From positions 62,001 to 126,000 of the forward strand of contig CAVYFA010000007.1 in NCBI GenBank assembly GCA_963767715.1: a DNA stretch of 64,000 bases, written 5' to 3'. The first letter of the stretch is position 1. Each line of letters opens with the position of its first letter. The notes under the pieces were generated by a model. The model saw nothing but the letters and a program-made list of their open reading frames with translations, did not search any database and was not told the origin of the DNA. Positions 14,167 through 21,901 of this stretch are shown in pieces. The stretch is from CAVSXS01 sp963767715. GTDB lineage: Bacteria > Chloroflexota > Ktedonobacteria > Ktedonobacterales > Ktedonobacteraceae. The translations under genes and the position numbers were made by a program.

Positions 14167-15058
14167 ATGTCCGAGGCGTTCCACATAGTTGATGCGCACG
14201 TGCATCTCTGGAACCCCGAGCAGTTCAGCATGCCCTGGCTGGCGGACATCCCGCCCTTAAATCGGCCCTTCGGCTTGCAGGAATACCGCGAGCAGACACG
14301 GGATCTCCCCATAATGGGTATAGTCTATGTTGAAGTAGGGGTTGAGCCAGCAGAGGCGCTGCGTGAGGCACGCCACGTCGTGGAGCTTGCCCGCGAGGAG
14401 CCGCGTTTGCAGGCAATCGTTGCCGCGGCCCCGCTCGAGCACGGTACAGCCGTCCGCGAGCACCTGGAATCCCTGCTAGCCATCTCGCCTCTCATCAAAG
14501 GAGTCCGGCGCAACCTCCAGGACGAAGCCGAGCCCGGCTTCTGCCTGCGGCCCGACTTCATCGCGGGCGTGAACCTGCTGGCTGGAGTTTAATCTGTCGT
14601 TCGACCTCTGCATCAAGTACTGGCAATTACCATATGTCACCGAACTGGTACGCCGCTGCCCGCACACAACCTTTATCCTGGATCACCTTGGCAAGCCGGC
14701 CATCAAACAACGCTCCCTCGACCCCTGGCAGGCAGACCTCCGCAAACTCGCCGAATTGCCCAACGTCGCCTGTAAAATCAGCGGCATGGTGACAGAGGCC
14801 GACCACGCCGCCTGGCAGCCCGCCGACCTGGAACCATTCATCCAAGTCGTGTTAGAGGCCTTTGGGGAAGATCGCATCCTCTTCGGCAGCGACTGGCCCG
14901 TTGCCTTGCTCGCCTCTTCCTACCGCCGCTGGTACGAGACACTGGAAGCGCTCACCTCGCACCTGCCGGTCTCAGCCAGGCGCAAGCTTTGGTCAGAGAA
15001 TGCACAGCGCTTCTATCGCATCAGCAATGAGTCACAGCTTGTCGAGATTAACAAATAA
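14167..15058 (+). pseudogene. L-fuconolactonase-like amidohydrolase, one frameshift
   Basis: Amidohydrolase-superfamily protein of the COG3618 type. The first part (HIVDAHVHLWNPEQFSMPWL, with the metal-binding HxH) is in one frame up to about 14580. The rest (FDLCIKYWQLPYVTELVRRC, ILDHLGKP, ILFGSDWPV, with the metal-site His and Asp) is in another. One inserted base near 14580-14586 explains the break; without it the protein would be about 296 residues, a normal length. GGAGG precedes the ATG. Such enzymes hydrolyse L-fucono-1,4-lactone, the step missing from the fucose genes at the window start. Sequencing error or a real mutation cannot be told apart here. Confidence 0.8.
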
Positions 15059-15080
15059 AAGCGCCCACGCCCGCCCAACA

Positions 15081-15131
15081 AGAGTAGAAGCCGATTTATC
15101 GCGCCCATCGCCGATTGATCGGCCAGTCCGA
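15081..15131. repeat. Intergenic repeat family E, copy 1
   Basis: AGTAGAAGCCGATTTATCGC, then a CGCCGATT(T/G)ATCGGCCAGTC block. Two more copies lie at 28869-28913 and 29834-29880. The GATTTATCG units are repeated inside each copy. Confidence 0.75.
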
Positions 15132-15280
15132 TGGATACTATACTATCCGCATTTATTCGTGAATCTGCAGTTATGGGTAATCACCAGAACTGTGATACCT
15201 GGTGAAGACGAGTCAGGTAAGGATATAATAGAAACCGGAGCGCGCTGGATGGTACTCAGTCGCTGAAACAAGAGGATGTC

Positions 15281-15485
15281 ATGGAAAATCCAGAGGAGAC
15301 GATCACAGATTTTGACCGGCTGTCGTCGCGTGCCTTCAAGCACCTGGCTGAACCTGAGCGGGCACTGGCCGAGATGGTGCGAGTCGCACGGCCGGGCGCA
15401 CGCCTTGTGGTGGCGGAAGCCGATTTTGACCTGGTTAATCGTCGATATCCCGGATCGCAGCCTCCTTCTTGAGTCATTGCGCTAG
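15281..15485 (+). pseudogene. Methyltransferase remnant
   Basis: A short frame starting MENPEETITDFDRLS jumps to FKHLAEPERALAEMVRVARP and RLVVAEADFD, which is the post-motif region of class I methyltransferases. The SAM-binding motif I and everything between are missing, and the end is frameshifted (VVDIPDRSLLLESL-like text appears in the next frame). It is a deletion-derived fragment. Confidence 0.65.
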
Positions 15486-15616
15486 CTGCCTCTCAACCCG
15501 GTCACCCTGATCTTCTTCGCTTACCTTGTCGTGTTCTTGCCTATTTCTGAAGGCAACTCCTTATTTGTGTTGCTTCATTCTTTTTGCTTGTCAATTGTTG
15601 ATAGTTTACTTCATTT

Positions 15617-15713
15617 ACGCATGGTTCGCTCATTTTTCGGGCATAAAATGAATTACTTTCCCTTTTGTGAACGAAAGTTGTCGAGAAGCCGAGAAAATGA
15701 GCGAACCATGCGT
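15617..15713. repeat. 24-bp inverted repeat, possible MITE or hairpin
   Basis: The arm at 15617-15640 (ACGCATGGTTCGCTCATTTT plus four bases) is complementary to 15689-15713 with one bulge, around about 48 bp that contains a further ACTTTC/GAAAGT pairing. Partial matches to the arm occur at about 15880-15900 and 19160-19175. No transposase is present. Confidence 0.7.
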
Positions 15714-15717
15714 GTAA

Positions 15718-15760
15718 TAACGTTCTTTTAACGCTTTTTTTAACGCTCTCTAGTTATAAT
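15718..15760 (+). promoter_or_regulatory. Direct-repeat promoter of the GVxG-repeat gene (site 4)
   Basis: TAACGTTC (15718), TTAACGCT (15728-15735), TTAACGCT (15740-15747), 7 bp, then a consensus -10 TATAAT (15755-15760). The geometry is identical to sites 1-3. It begins 5 bp after the inverted repeat. Transcription would run with a leader of about 280 nt to the gene at 16047; the leader holds no convincing gene. Confidence 0.72.
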
Positions 15761-16046
15761 GAGAATAGCTTAGACAAAATAGTTCGTTGATTGGGTTGAA
15801 GAAGGTGTCAGTAGAGCAATCGTTCCACTTTCCGCTCGAAACACCCCCTCTTGGCAGTGCACTTCTTATGAACTGCCAAGAAAATGAGCGAACCGTGAGT
15901 ACTGAGGCGGAGATCGTGCTATTGGTTCCTTCTCAAGCAAAGAGGAATACAAGGAGAAACGAATTTTTTGTTACTTCGATGCAAGCATAGGAATGTGCGA
16001 AATGTATTGTTACCAGAACAGAGTTAAGAAAGTGTAGGAGCAGAGT

Positions 16047-16925
16047 ATGTCCGGTCCCTCATCCATACCCACACCACCAGAGATGGAAACTGATGGTATC
16101 GTCGGTGAAACAATTTTTCCCAGCAAAAGCGGTGTCTTCGGTCGCAATGATTCTGACGCCCCCGCTCAGGTACCCGGAGGAAACGGCGTGTTCGGTCTCA
16201 CTGTGTCCCCCGGAGGAAACGGCGTGTTCGGAGCGAACAACCACCCAACGGAAGGAAGAGGGGTCCAGGGCAATGGTCCCGAGAGAGGGGTCAGTGGCTA
16301 CAGTGTGCAAGGAAAGGGGGCCGTCGGAGAGAGTGTCAACGGTGATGGGGTATATGGTGTAACAAACGGGGAAGGAAATAGTGGTGTCGCTGGTATCCAT
16401 ACTGGCAAGGGGCATGGTGTGTATGGCCGAGCCGGTGTTGGCGGGTTTGCAGGGTGGTTTGATGGGGATGTTATAGCCAGCGGCACTATTACTGCGCATG
16501 ATTTCGTCGTATCTGGCGGTGACTGTGCCGAAGAGTTCGATGTCGTCGAAGCAACACAGGTCGAGCCAGGAACCGTGATGGTCCTCGATCAAGAGGGTGC
16601 ATTAAGACAAAGCGAACAAGCCTATGATAAGAGGGTAGCAGGAGTGATTTCCGGCGCAGGTAACTACAAGCCAGGCATCCTCTTGGATAAGCAACCGTCA
16701 TCAGAGAACAGGATGCCAATTGCCTTAGTGGGCAAAGTTTATTGTAAAGTCGATGCTCAGTATGCCTCCATTGAAGTAGGTGATCTGCTGACCACATCCC
16801 TGACACCCGGACATGCGATGAAGGCAGAAGAGTCCTTGAAGGCGTTTGGAGCGATTATCGGGAAAGCATTGCGGCCATTGGACGGTGGGCAGGGACTCAT
16901 TCCTATTCTGATCGCCCTCCAGTGA
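16047..16925 (+). CDS. GVxG-repeat protein with tail-fibre-like C-terminal domain
   Basis: Protein of 292 residues. Residues 20-150 carry many short GVFG, GVQG, GVYG and GVAG units, typical of beta-helical or trimeric fibre stalks. Then come FAGWFDGDVIASGTITAHDF and DCAEEFDV, followed by EPGTVMVLDQEGALRQSEQAYDKRVAGVIS-type sequence resembling the domain before S74 peptidase/tail-fibre tips. There is no signal peptide or membrane segment. TAGGAG lies 6 bp before the ATG. It has a SARP-like promoter and is followed 46 bp later by an aegerolysin-like gene. Function is unknown; an adhesive or fibre role is a guess. Confidence 0.7.
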   Translation: MSGPSSIPTPPEMETDGIVGETIFPSKSGVFGRNDSDAPAQVPGGNGVFGLTVSPGGNGVFGANNHPTEGRGVQGNGPERGVSGYSVQGKGAVGESVNGDGVYGVTNGEGNSGVAGIHTGKGHGVYGRAGVGGFAGWFDGDVIASGTITAHDFVVSGGDCAEEFDVVEATQVEPGTVMVLDQEGALRQSEQAYDKRVAGVISGAGNYKPGILLDKQPSSENRMPIALVGKVYCKVDAQYASIEVGDLLTTSLTPGHAMKAEESLKAFGAIIGKALRPLDGGQGLIPILIALQ

Positions 16926-16971
16926 CATACGCAAGCGGGTTTATTCCGGGAATTTGACTAAGGAGGCTTTT

Positions 16972-17649
16972 ATGCCAAGACGAAGTACTCGAATAAAGTT
17001 ATCGAATAACACACCTTTCACGCTCACGCTAATCGGGGCCTCTGGCCCGTGTCATGGTAGTTGGACAGACCTATGGCAGCCCCCGCAGGAGATCCAACCA
17101 AGGACACAGGGCGCATGGGAGTCTGAGTCTTCTGGCATCGGGACAGGAACACAGGGATGGGTTAAATACTTGATTGAGAATACCGATTATGATAGCAATA
17201 GCACAAATGCACCCCAAAGCCTATGTAGGCAGGAGTTAGCGTACATTCAGTGGGATAATCCATTTGTTTGGGCTAATGACACACAGCCAATATTTTTCAG
17301 TGTCAGCACCTCTGATGTTACTCCCCCCTGTGATGCCGATAAAGGAGTCTGGGATTTCCCGGGCAGCGGCCTGTCCTCTCGGAACTGTCGTCACGAGCTT
17401 TTTGGTGCCGAGATAATCGGTGCCCAGCAAGGTGGTATAACCTGGTGGGATGCTGTAATGAGTTGGCCAGTTCTCCTTGTGTTCACAGTCACTGGTGACA
17501 TGGACGTAAATCTTGAGTTCACCGTTGTATTGCGGCAACTAGGTAGTGTCGATGAAACGATATTTTCATTTTATGATGGAAGCAAAGGCTTACGTTCTTT
17601 GGCTAGGACAGCCGGACAATCGAGTTTGAAAAAGCTCTTCCACATGTGA
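16972..17649 (+). CDS. Aegerolysin-like protein
   Basis: Protein of 225 residues. IKLSNNTPFTLTLIGASGPC, WTDLWQPPQEIQPRTQGAW and IQWDNPFVWAND match the beta-sandwich pattern of aegerolysin/crystal-protein ET79-type proteins, which in fungi and bacteria bind membranes or act with partner toxins. The usual size is about 130-180 residues; here a C-terminal extension (from about residue 175) has no clear counterpart. ATG at 16972 has AAGGAGG at an ideal distance. It lies in the same direction as the GVxG gene, so co-expression from the direct-repeat promoter is likely. No MACPF-type partner is nearby. Confidence 0.62.
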   Translation: MPRRSTRIKLSNNTPFTLTLIGASGPCHGSWTDLWQPPQEIQPRTQGAWESESSGIGTGTQGWVKYLIENTDYDSNSTNAPQSLCRQELAYIQWDNPFVWANDTQPIFFSVSTSDVTPPCDADKGVWDFPGSGLSSRNCRHELFGAEIIGAQQGGITWWDAVMSWPVLLVFTVTGDMDVNLEFTVVLRQLGSVDETIFSFYDGSKGLRSLARTAGQSSLKKLFHM

Positions 17650-17689
17650 GGAATCCTGACAATAGCGTTATCAGCGTGAGATCCTTGGA

Positions 17690-18263
17690 GTCATCTCCGG
17701 TACTGGCGGGCAAAGTCGTCTACCCGATGGAGCACGCCCGCAAGGTGCTGCGCTTCTATCGAGACTACACCAGCGCCGCACTGACCGCCTATGCATCCTT
17801 CGTGACCACATCAGGTGGTCTCCTTGCGCTTGCCGTCAGCCTCTGCTACTGCGGAGTCATCGAGGAAGGTGAGCGCGTCGTTTCGCTGTTGCGGACGTTT
17901 GGCGCGTCACGTGTCGATCTGATCCATCCGAGGTCGTACCTCAAGCTGATCACGCGAGCGAATGCGGGAGCACCTGCGGGGCATTCCTACTACAAGAAAG
18001 CGAGCACGCTCTCAGATCTCAGTGATGAAGCCATCGAGATGTTGATGGAGTACGGCACCGCCTGCACCTCGCCATTGTCACAGGTGCTCATCCAGCATGT
18101 CCACGACGCTGCATGCTGGGTCGATCCGACCGAAACGGCCATCACATTACGGGATGAGTTGTATGTCATCAGCATCGTTGCCGCCTGGGATAAGGGCGAA
18201 GTGAAGCGGCATGCGGAACTTTCACCGAAACAGCTCCTCGCCAAGGAGAAAATAGCATCATGA
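17690..18263 (+). pseudogene. FAD-linked oxidoreductase fragment
   Basis: SPVLAGKVVYPMEHARKVLR and what follows resemble the substrate-binding half of FAD/BBE-type oxidases, but the N-terminal FAD domain is absent and the end (HAELSPKQLLAKEK) does not match the usual C terminus. The frame runs open from a GTG at 17646, overlapping the aegerolysin stop. It is a fragment truncated at both ends. Confidence 0.68.
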
Positions 18264-18270
18264 TGGAATA

Positions 18271-18300
18271 GCAGGTACCCTTCTTTGCAAGGATACCTGC
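18271..18300 (+). terminator. Hairpin after the FAD-oxidoreductase fragment
   Basis: GCAGGTA (18271-18277) pairs with TACCTGC (18294-18300), with an inner CCTT/AAGG stem, followed by TTTAT. It is a likely weak terminator. Confidence 0.6.
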
Positions 18301-18347
18301 TTTATGAAGCGGTGTGTGGACTAAAGGATACACGCATGGAGAGCTTT

Positions 18348-19139
18348 ATGAAAGCCAACCTGGACTGGTGGAATGAAGTGGTAGGAGTTCATGCTCACGG
18401 TGATTCTTACAAGCTTGAAAGCTTCAAGGCAGGCATGTCCCGCCTCAAATACCTCGAAGGCGAAGAAGTCGGCGATGTTGTCGGGAAATCACTTCTGCAC
18501 CTGCAATGCCAATTTGGCTTCGATATCCTCTCCTGGGCACGCCTGGGGGCAAGCGTCACTGGTGTCGACTTCTCAGAGACTGCCATTGCTCTTGCCAGGT
18601 CGCTCGCTGACGAAGAAGCTCTGGACGCGACGTTTGTCCACTCCGATCTCTACGATCTTCCACATGCGCTCTCCGCACAATTCGATATCGTCTATACCTC
18701 GTATGGAGTCATCGGCTGGCTCCCCGATCTGCTGCCCTGGGCACCATCATCGCCCATTTCCTCAAACCAGGTGGCTTCTTTTATATTGCCGAAGGCCATC
18801 CCTTCATGCGGCTCTTCGATGATACCTCCTCGGATTTCAAGGTGGTCCACTCCTACTTCTCACACGAAACCATCAGAGAGGAGAGGGTCCTACGCTGATA
18901 GAAGTGCCAGGATGAAACACACCGTCCTCTACGGCTGGAACCATACATTCAGCGAGATGTTCACCTCGCCACTCTCAGCAGGTCTGCGCATCGATTTCTT
19001 GCATGAGTTCCCGTTTTGCGCCTGGGACAATTTCCCGGAGATGGCCTTAGGCGAGGACAAGTTCAATCGCATGAAAGACCCTTACAAAGAGCACATGATT
19101 CCTATGACGTTCTCGTTGAAAGCAACCAGACCGGTGTAG
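18348..19139 (+). pseudogene. SAM-dependent methyltransferase with a frame-shifted middle
   Basis: The first part (WWNEVVGVHAHGDSYKLESF, then LLHLQCQFGFDILSWARLGA, the SAM site) and the last part (MKHTVLYGWNHTFSEMFTSP to the stop) are in one frame. The middle (about 18740-18890) makes sense only one frame over, where HFLKPGGFFYIAEGHPFMRL appears. Two compensating indels therefore scramble about 50 residues. The open frame survives, but the protein as written would lack the normal core strand. ATG at 18348 follows GGAGAG; about 264 residues. Confidence 0.75.
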
Positions 19140-19431
19140 CACCAGGGAGTTACGCTCAAACGAGAAAATGAGCGCACCGGTGTATGACATGGATTCGTGA
19201 TGTTGAGGGCTATTTCCACTCCTTGTTGCTCTTATACCACCTGTACGACCGTACATCATTGAAAAAGGAAGAGAGGGAAAGGAGAACCTCGATATGGGAT
19301 CACCATATGAAACGAGAAGAAACATACGCTAATCAATGAACTGGCCTACGAACTCACAATTGTACTTACTGATTTCGCTTTTTACACAAAGTACTTACAT
19401 GCATATGGAGTCTAAGCAGCATTTACGGTAC

Positions 19432-20307
19432 TAAAGGCTCAAATGGCTGTCTCAGAAACGAATCCTTGCCATATACCATCTACATACAAATGCGCTGCCT
19501 CGGCAATTTGTAGGGCGATCCCTCTCCCTTAAAAGTGCTATTGCTGCATACGAAAAGCAGCGACGTATCTACTTTGTCTCTTTAGTATCACCCAGTATCT
19601 TCCTTTCAAATGATGTTCATACCTTTGAGGACCTGGAACGTCTCTCTCCGGACTTTCACGTGACCCGCGAAGATATGGTGGCGTTGACCGATAACCTCCA
19701 GAACTATGGGGTTTTGGTGAGGCTCGTAGACAAGAACTTGCGGCATGCAGCCCTTGTTGGAACGGTGTCTGCTCTCGTGAGTGTCCCGACGACCATTGTA
19801 GACGGGCCAAACTTCGTAACGATTAAGGACAAGTATTCTGGTGGGGAAGCGATTGGCGGTGCCATAATCGGTGTCGGAGCAGTGCTTATCGGGATTTCTA
19901 CCGTTCCCGAACCGGCCTCTCCAGTTCTCTTTTTTGTAGGGGTAGGTCTTGTCGGTTTTGGATTTGGGGTTACGGTCACCGCAGGCATCCTGGATATTCT
20001 AAAAGATAGCTCAACATCAGAGCCGGAAAAACCCAGTTCAGATAACACGAAGAGTGAAGTTGACGATTCGGACGGCAGCGATCAAGACACCATCGAGTTT
20101 CCGCATGCCATTGCCATCGGAGAGCCTCCAAATGGCTTTGATGTAGATACGTTTGTAACGGATCTGGCTGATTTCTCAGTTGATCTTGTCCTTTCCGATA
20201 TCCCAGGTGGTTGGGATTCCGACGCTGGCGTTGGGCTCCCAGGGGTAGATGATGGTGGTTTGGATGGTGGTGATGGCGGTGGTGGTATCAATATCCCTGG
20301 AGTGTAG
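19432..20307 (+). CDS. Membrane protein with Gly/Asp-rich tail, start uncertain
   Basis: The frame is open from 19432 and reads as protein throughout (FVGRSLSLKSAIAAYEKQRR, then YFVSLVSPSIFLSNDVHTFE), but the first in-frame conventional starts are GTG at 19660 and ATG at 19675, neither with a good RBS. So the gene either starts late or has lost its start. Two hydrophobic segments follow (AIGGAIIGVGAVLIGIST, VLFFVGVGLVGFGFGVTV), then a polar, acidic tail ending in a GGDGGGG stretch. I do not recognise the family. Confidence 0.5.
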
Positions 20308-20668
20308 CGCTTCAGGGATGAAAGTTCAGGGCGTACCACTGCGGCGAGCTTGCCCTTACTTGGTAATATTTGAATAAGGTTCTCCCTCTTCTTCCGTACG
20401 AAGCCAGGGCTTAGATAAGAAGTTGTTGTGGTGGGTTTCGTCCACTTGCTGATACCAGAACCCCAAAAACTACTGACAGGCCAGCTAGTTCTCATGGCCT
20501 TCGTAAAGATACAGCATTTGGCCTGATTGCTGAAATGGAGAGAGGTCTTCTGAAGTGATCTACGACACATCGGCGGCTTAGCGTACAGAAAGCAGGATTG
20601 GATATGCTGACCCCGTCAACTGCTCAGCGTTCTCGGCTACCGGCCACAGGAAGAACATTGAGCTATCC
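20308..20668. other. Intergenic stretch, nothing identified
   Basis: The open minus-strand frame here mostly shadows the gene above. I see no promoter, repeat family or RNA structure worth naming. Confidence 0.3.
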
Positions 20669-21673
20669 TTACCCGCTATAGCCAATCGACCTGGCGAACG
20701 CCTCGAAAAGACGGCGCTGCTCCTCGCTCAGATGCGTCGGAAGCACGACTGAGACCTCGGCGTAGAGATCACCACGCTTGTCCGGCTGGCCCAACTGTGG
20801 CATACCCTGCCCGCGCAGCCGAAACGATTTCCCGTTGGCCGTCTCCGGCGGAATACGCAGCGCGAGCTTACGACCATCCGGCGTTGTCACCTGCGCTTCT
20901 CCCCCAAGCATAGCCACCGCCAGCGGAACGTCGATGGTCGTGCGCAGCGTCGTTCCCTCGCGAGTGAAGCGCTCGTCAGGCACGATATGCACCACCAGGT
21001 AAAGGTTGCCGCGCCCGGCTGTCCCCAGCCCGCCCTGTCCGGCTATCCGAATGCGCGAACCCTCGTCCACGCCGGCAGGTATCTTCACCTCGATGCGTTT
21101 CGTACTGCCATCCACGTCTGTCAGTTCGAACACACGCGAAGCGCCGCTATATGCCTCGGCCAGCGTCACCTCCACCTGCGCTTCGACGTCCTGTCCCACC
21201 GTGGCACGCTGCCGCGCCCGGCCGGTCGTTCCCGCCCGGTTACCTACATTACCGAAGATGGAGGAACTCGAACCGCTCCCTCCGGCAAAATCCGAGCTGA
21301 AGAACTGCTCAAAGAAATCGGAGAACGGGGATTGCCCGCCAAACAGGTCGTTCATTTCCTCCGGGGTTACAGTGCGGTACTGGTAGTGCGCTCCACCCGG
21401 CCCGCCAAATCCACCATCTGCCGAGCCCGGCATACGTCCGTATTGCTGGTAGTACTCGCTCAGCTCATCGTACTTCTTGCGTTTCTCGGGGTCGGAAAGC
21501 ACCTCGTTGGCTTCGTTGATCTCTTTGAACTTCTCCTCGGCAGACTTATCCCCAGGATTCACATCGGGATGATACTTGCGCGCCAGCTTGCGATACGCCG
21601 AACAAATCTCCTTCTCGCTGGCGCTCTTGCTCACCCCCAGTAGTTTGTAATAGTCTTTATAATCAACTGCCAT
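20669..21673 (-). CDS. cbpA: DnaJ/CbpA-type co-chaperone
   Basis: Protein of 334 residues. An N-terminal J domain (residues 5-70) has the HPD motif in KYHPDVNPGD. A Gly/Phe-rich linker (80-150) and two C-terminal substrate-binding domains (QDVEAQVEVTLAEAYSGA, IPAGVDEGSRIRIAGQG) follow. The CxxCxGxG zinc-finger region is absent, so it is a type II, CbpA-like J protein rather than canonical DnaJ. It stimulates DnaK ATPase and delivers clients. ATG at 21673 has GAGGAAGG upstream. It is downstream of dnaK but separated by a repeat insertion, and I see no HspR-type site here. Confidence 0.93.
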   Translation of the reverse strand: MAVDYKDYYKLLGVSKSASEKEICSAYRKLARKYHPDVNPGDKSAEEKFKEINEANEVLSDPEKRKKYDELSEYYQQYGRMPGSADGGFGGPGGAHYQYRTVTPEEMNDLFGGQSPFSDFFEQFFSSDFAGGSGSSSSIFGNVGNRAGTTGRARQRATVGQDVEAQVEVTLAEAYSGASRVFELTDVDGSTKRIEVKIPAGVDEGSRIRIAGQGGLGTAGRGNLYLVVHIVPDERFTREGTTLRTTIDVPLAVAMLGGEAQVTTPDGRKLALRIPPETANGKSFRLRGQGMPQLGQPDKRGDLYAEVSVVLPTHLSEEQRRLFEAFARSIGYSG

Positions 21674-21747
21674 GAATCGTACCTTCCTCACCCAAATTTT
21701 TTTGGCCCTCATCGTCGGGCCACATTCAAACTTAAATAACGCCGTAA

Positions 21748-21898
21748 GAGAGACGCTGACCTGATTATGCACATTAACTAATACATGCGGACAGCTTTGT
21801 AGGGGCGGGAGTGGCGTGGACGGGCGGCGGGGGCGCTTGCGCCGCCCTGGGCATGGTCCGCATCAACTCTTCAATCTGCATAATCAGCGTCTCTCTTA
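21748..21898. repeat. Repeat-A element bracketed by a 20-bp inverted repeat
   Basis: AGAGAGACGCTG...ATTATGCA on the left (21748-21771) and TGCATAATCAGCGTCTCTCT on the right (about 21878-21897) are inverted copies. Between them lies 21772-21876, almost identical in parts to 33550-33726, including the GGGCGCTTGCGCC hairpin of family A. It sits between dnaK and cbpA. Confidence 0.7.
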
Positions 21899-21901
21899 GC
21901 G

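Noticed and set aside
15787..15990. Plus-strand frame of 67 codons in the leader of the GVxG gene
   Set aside because: TTG start without RBS and no protein-like pattern; more likely untranslated leader.
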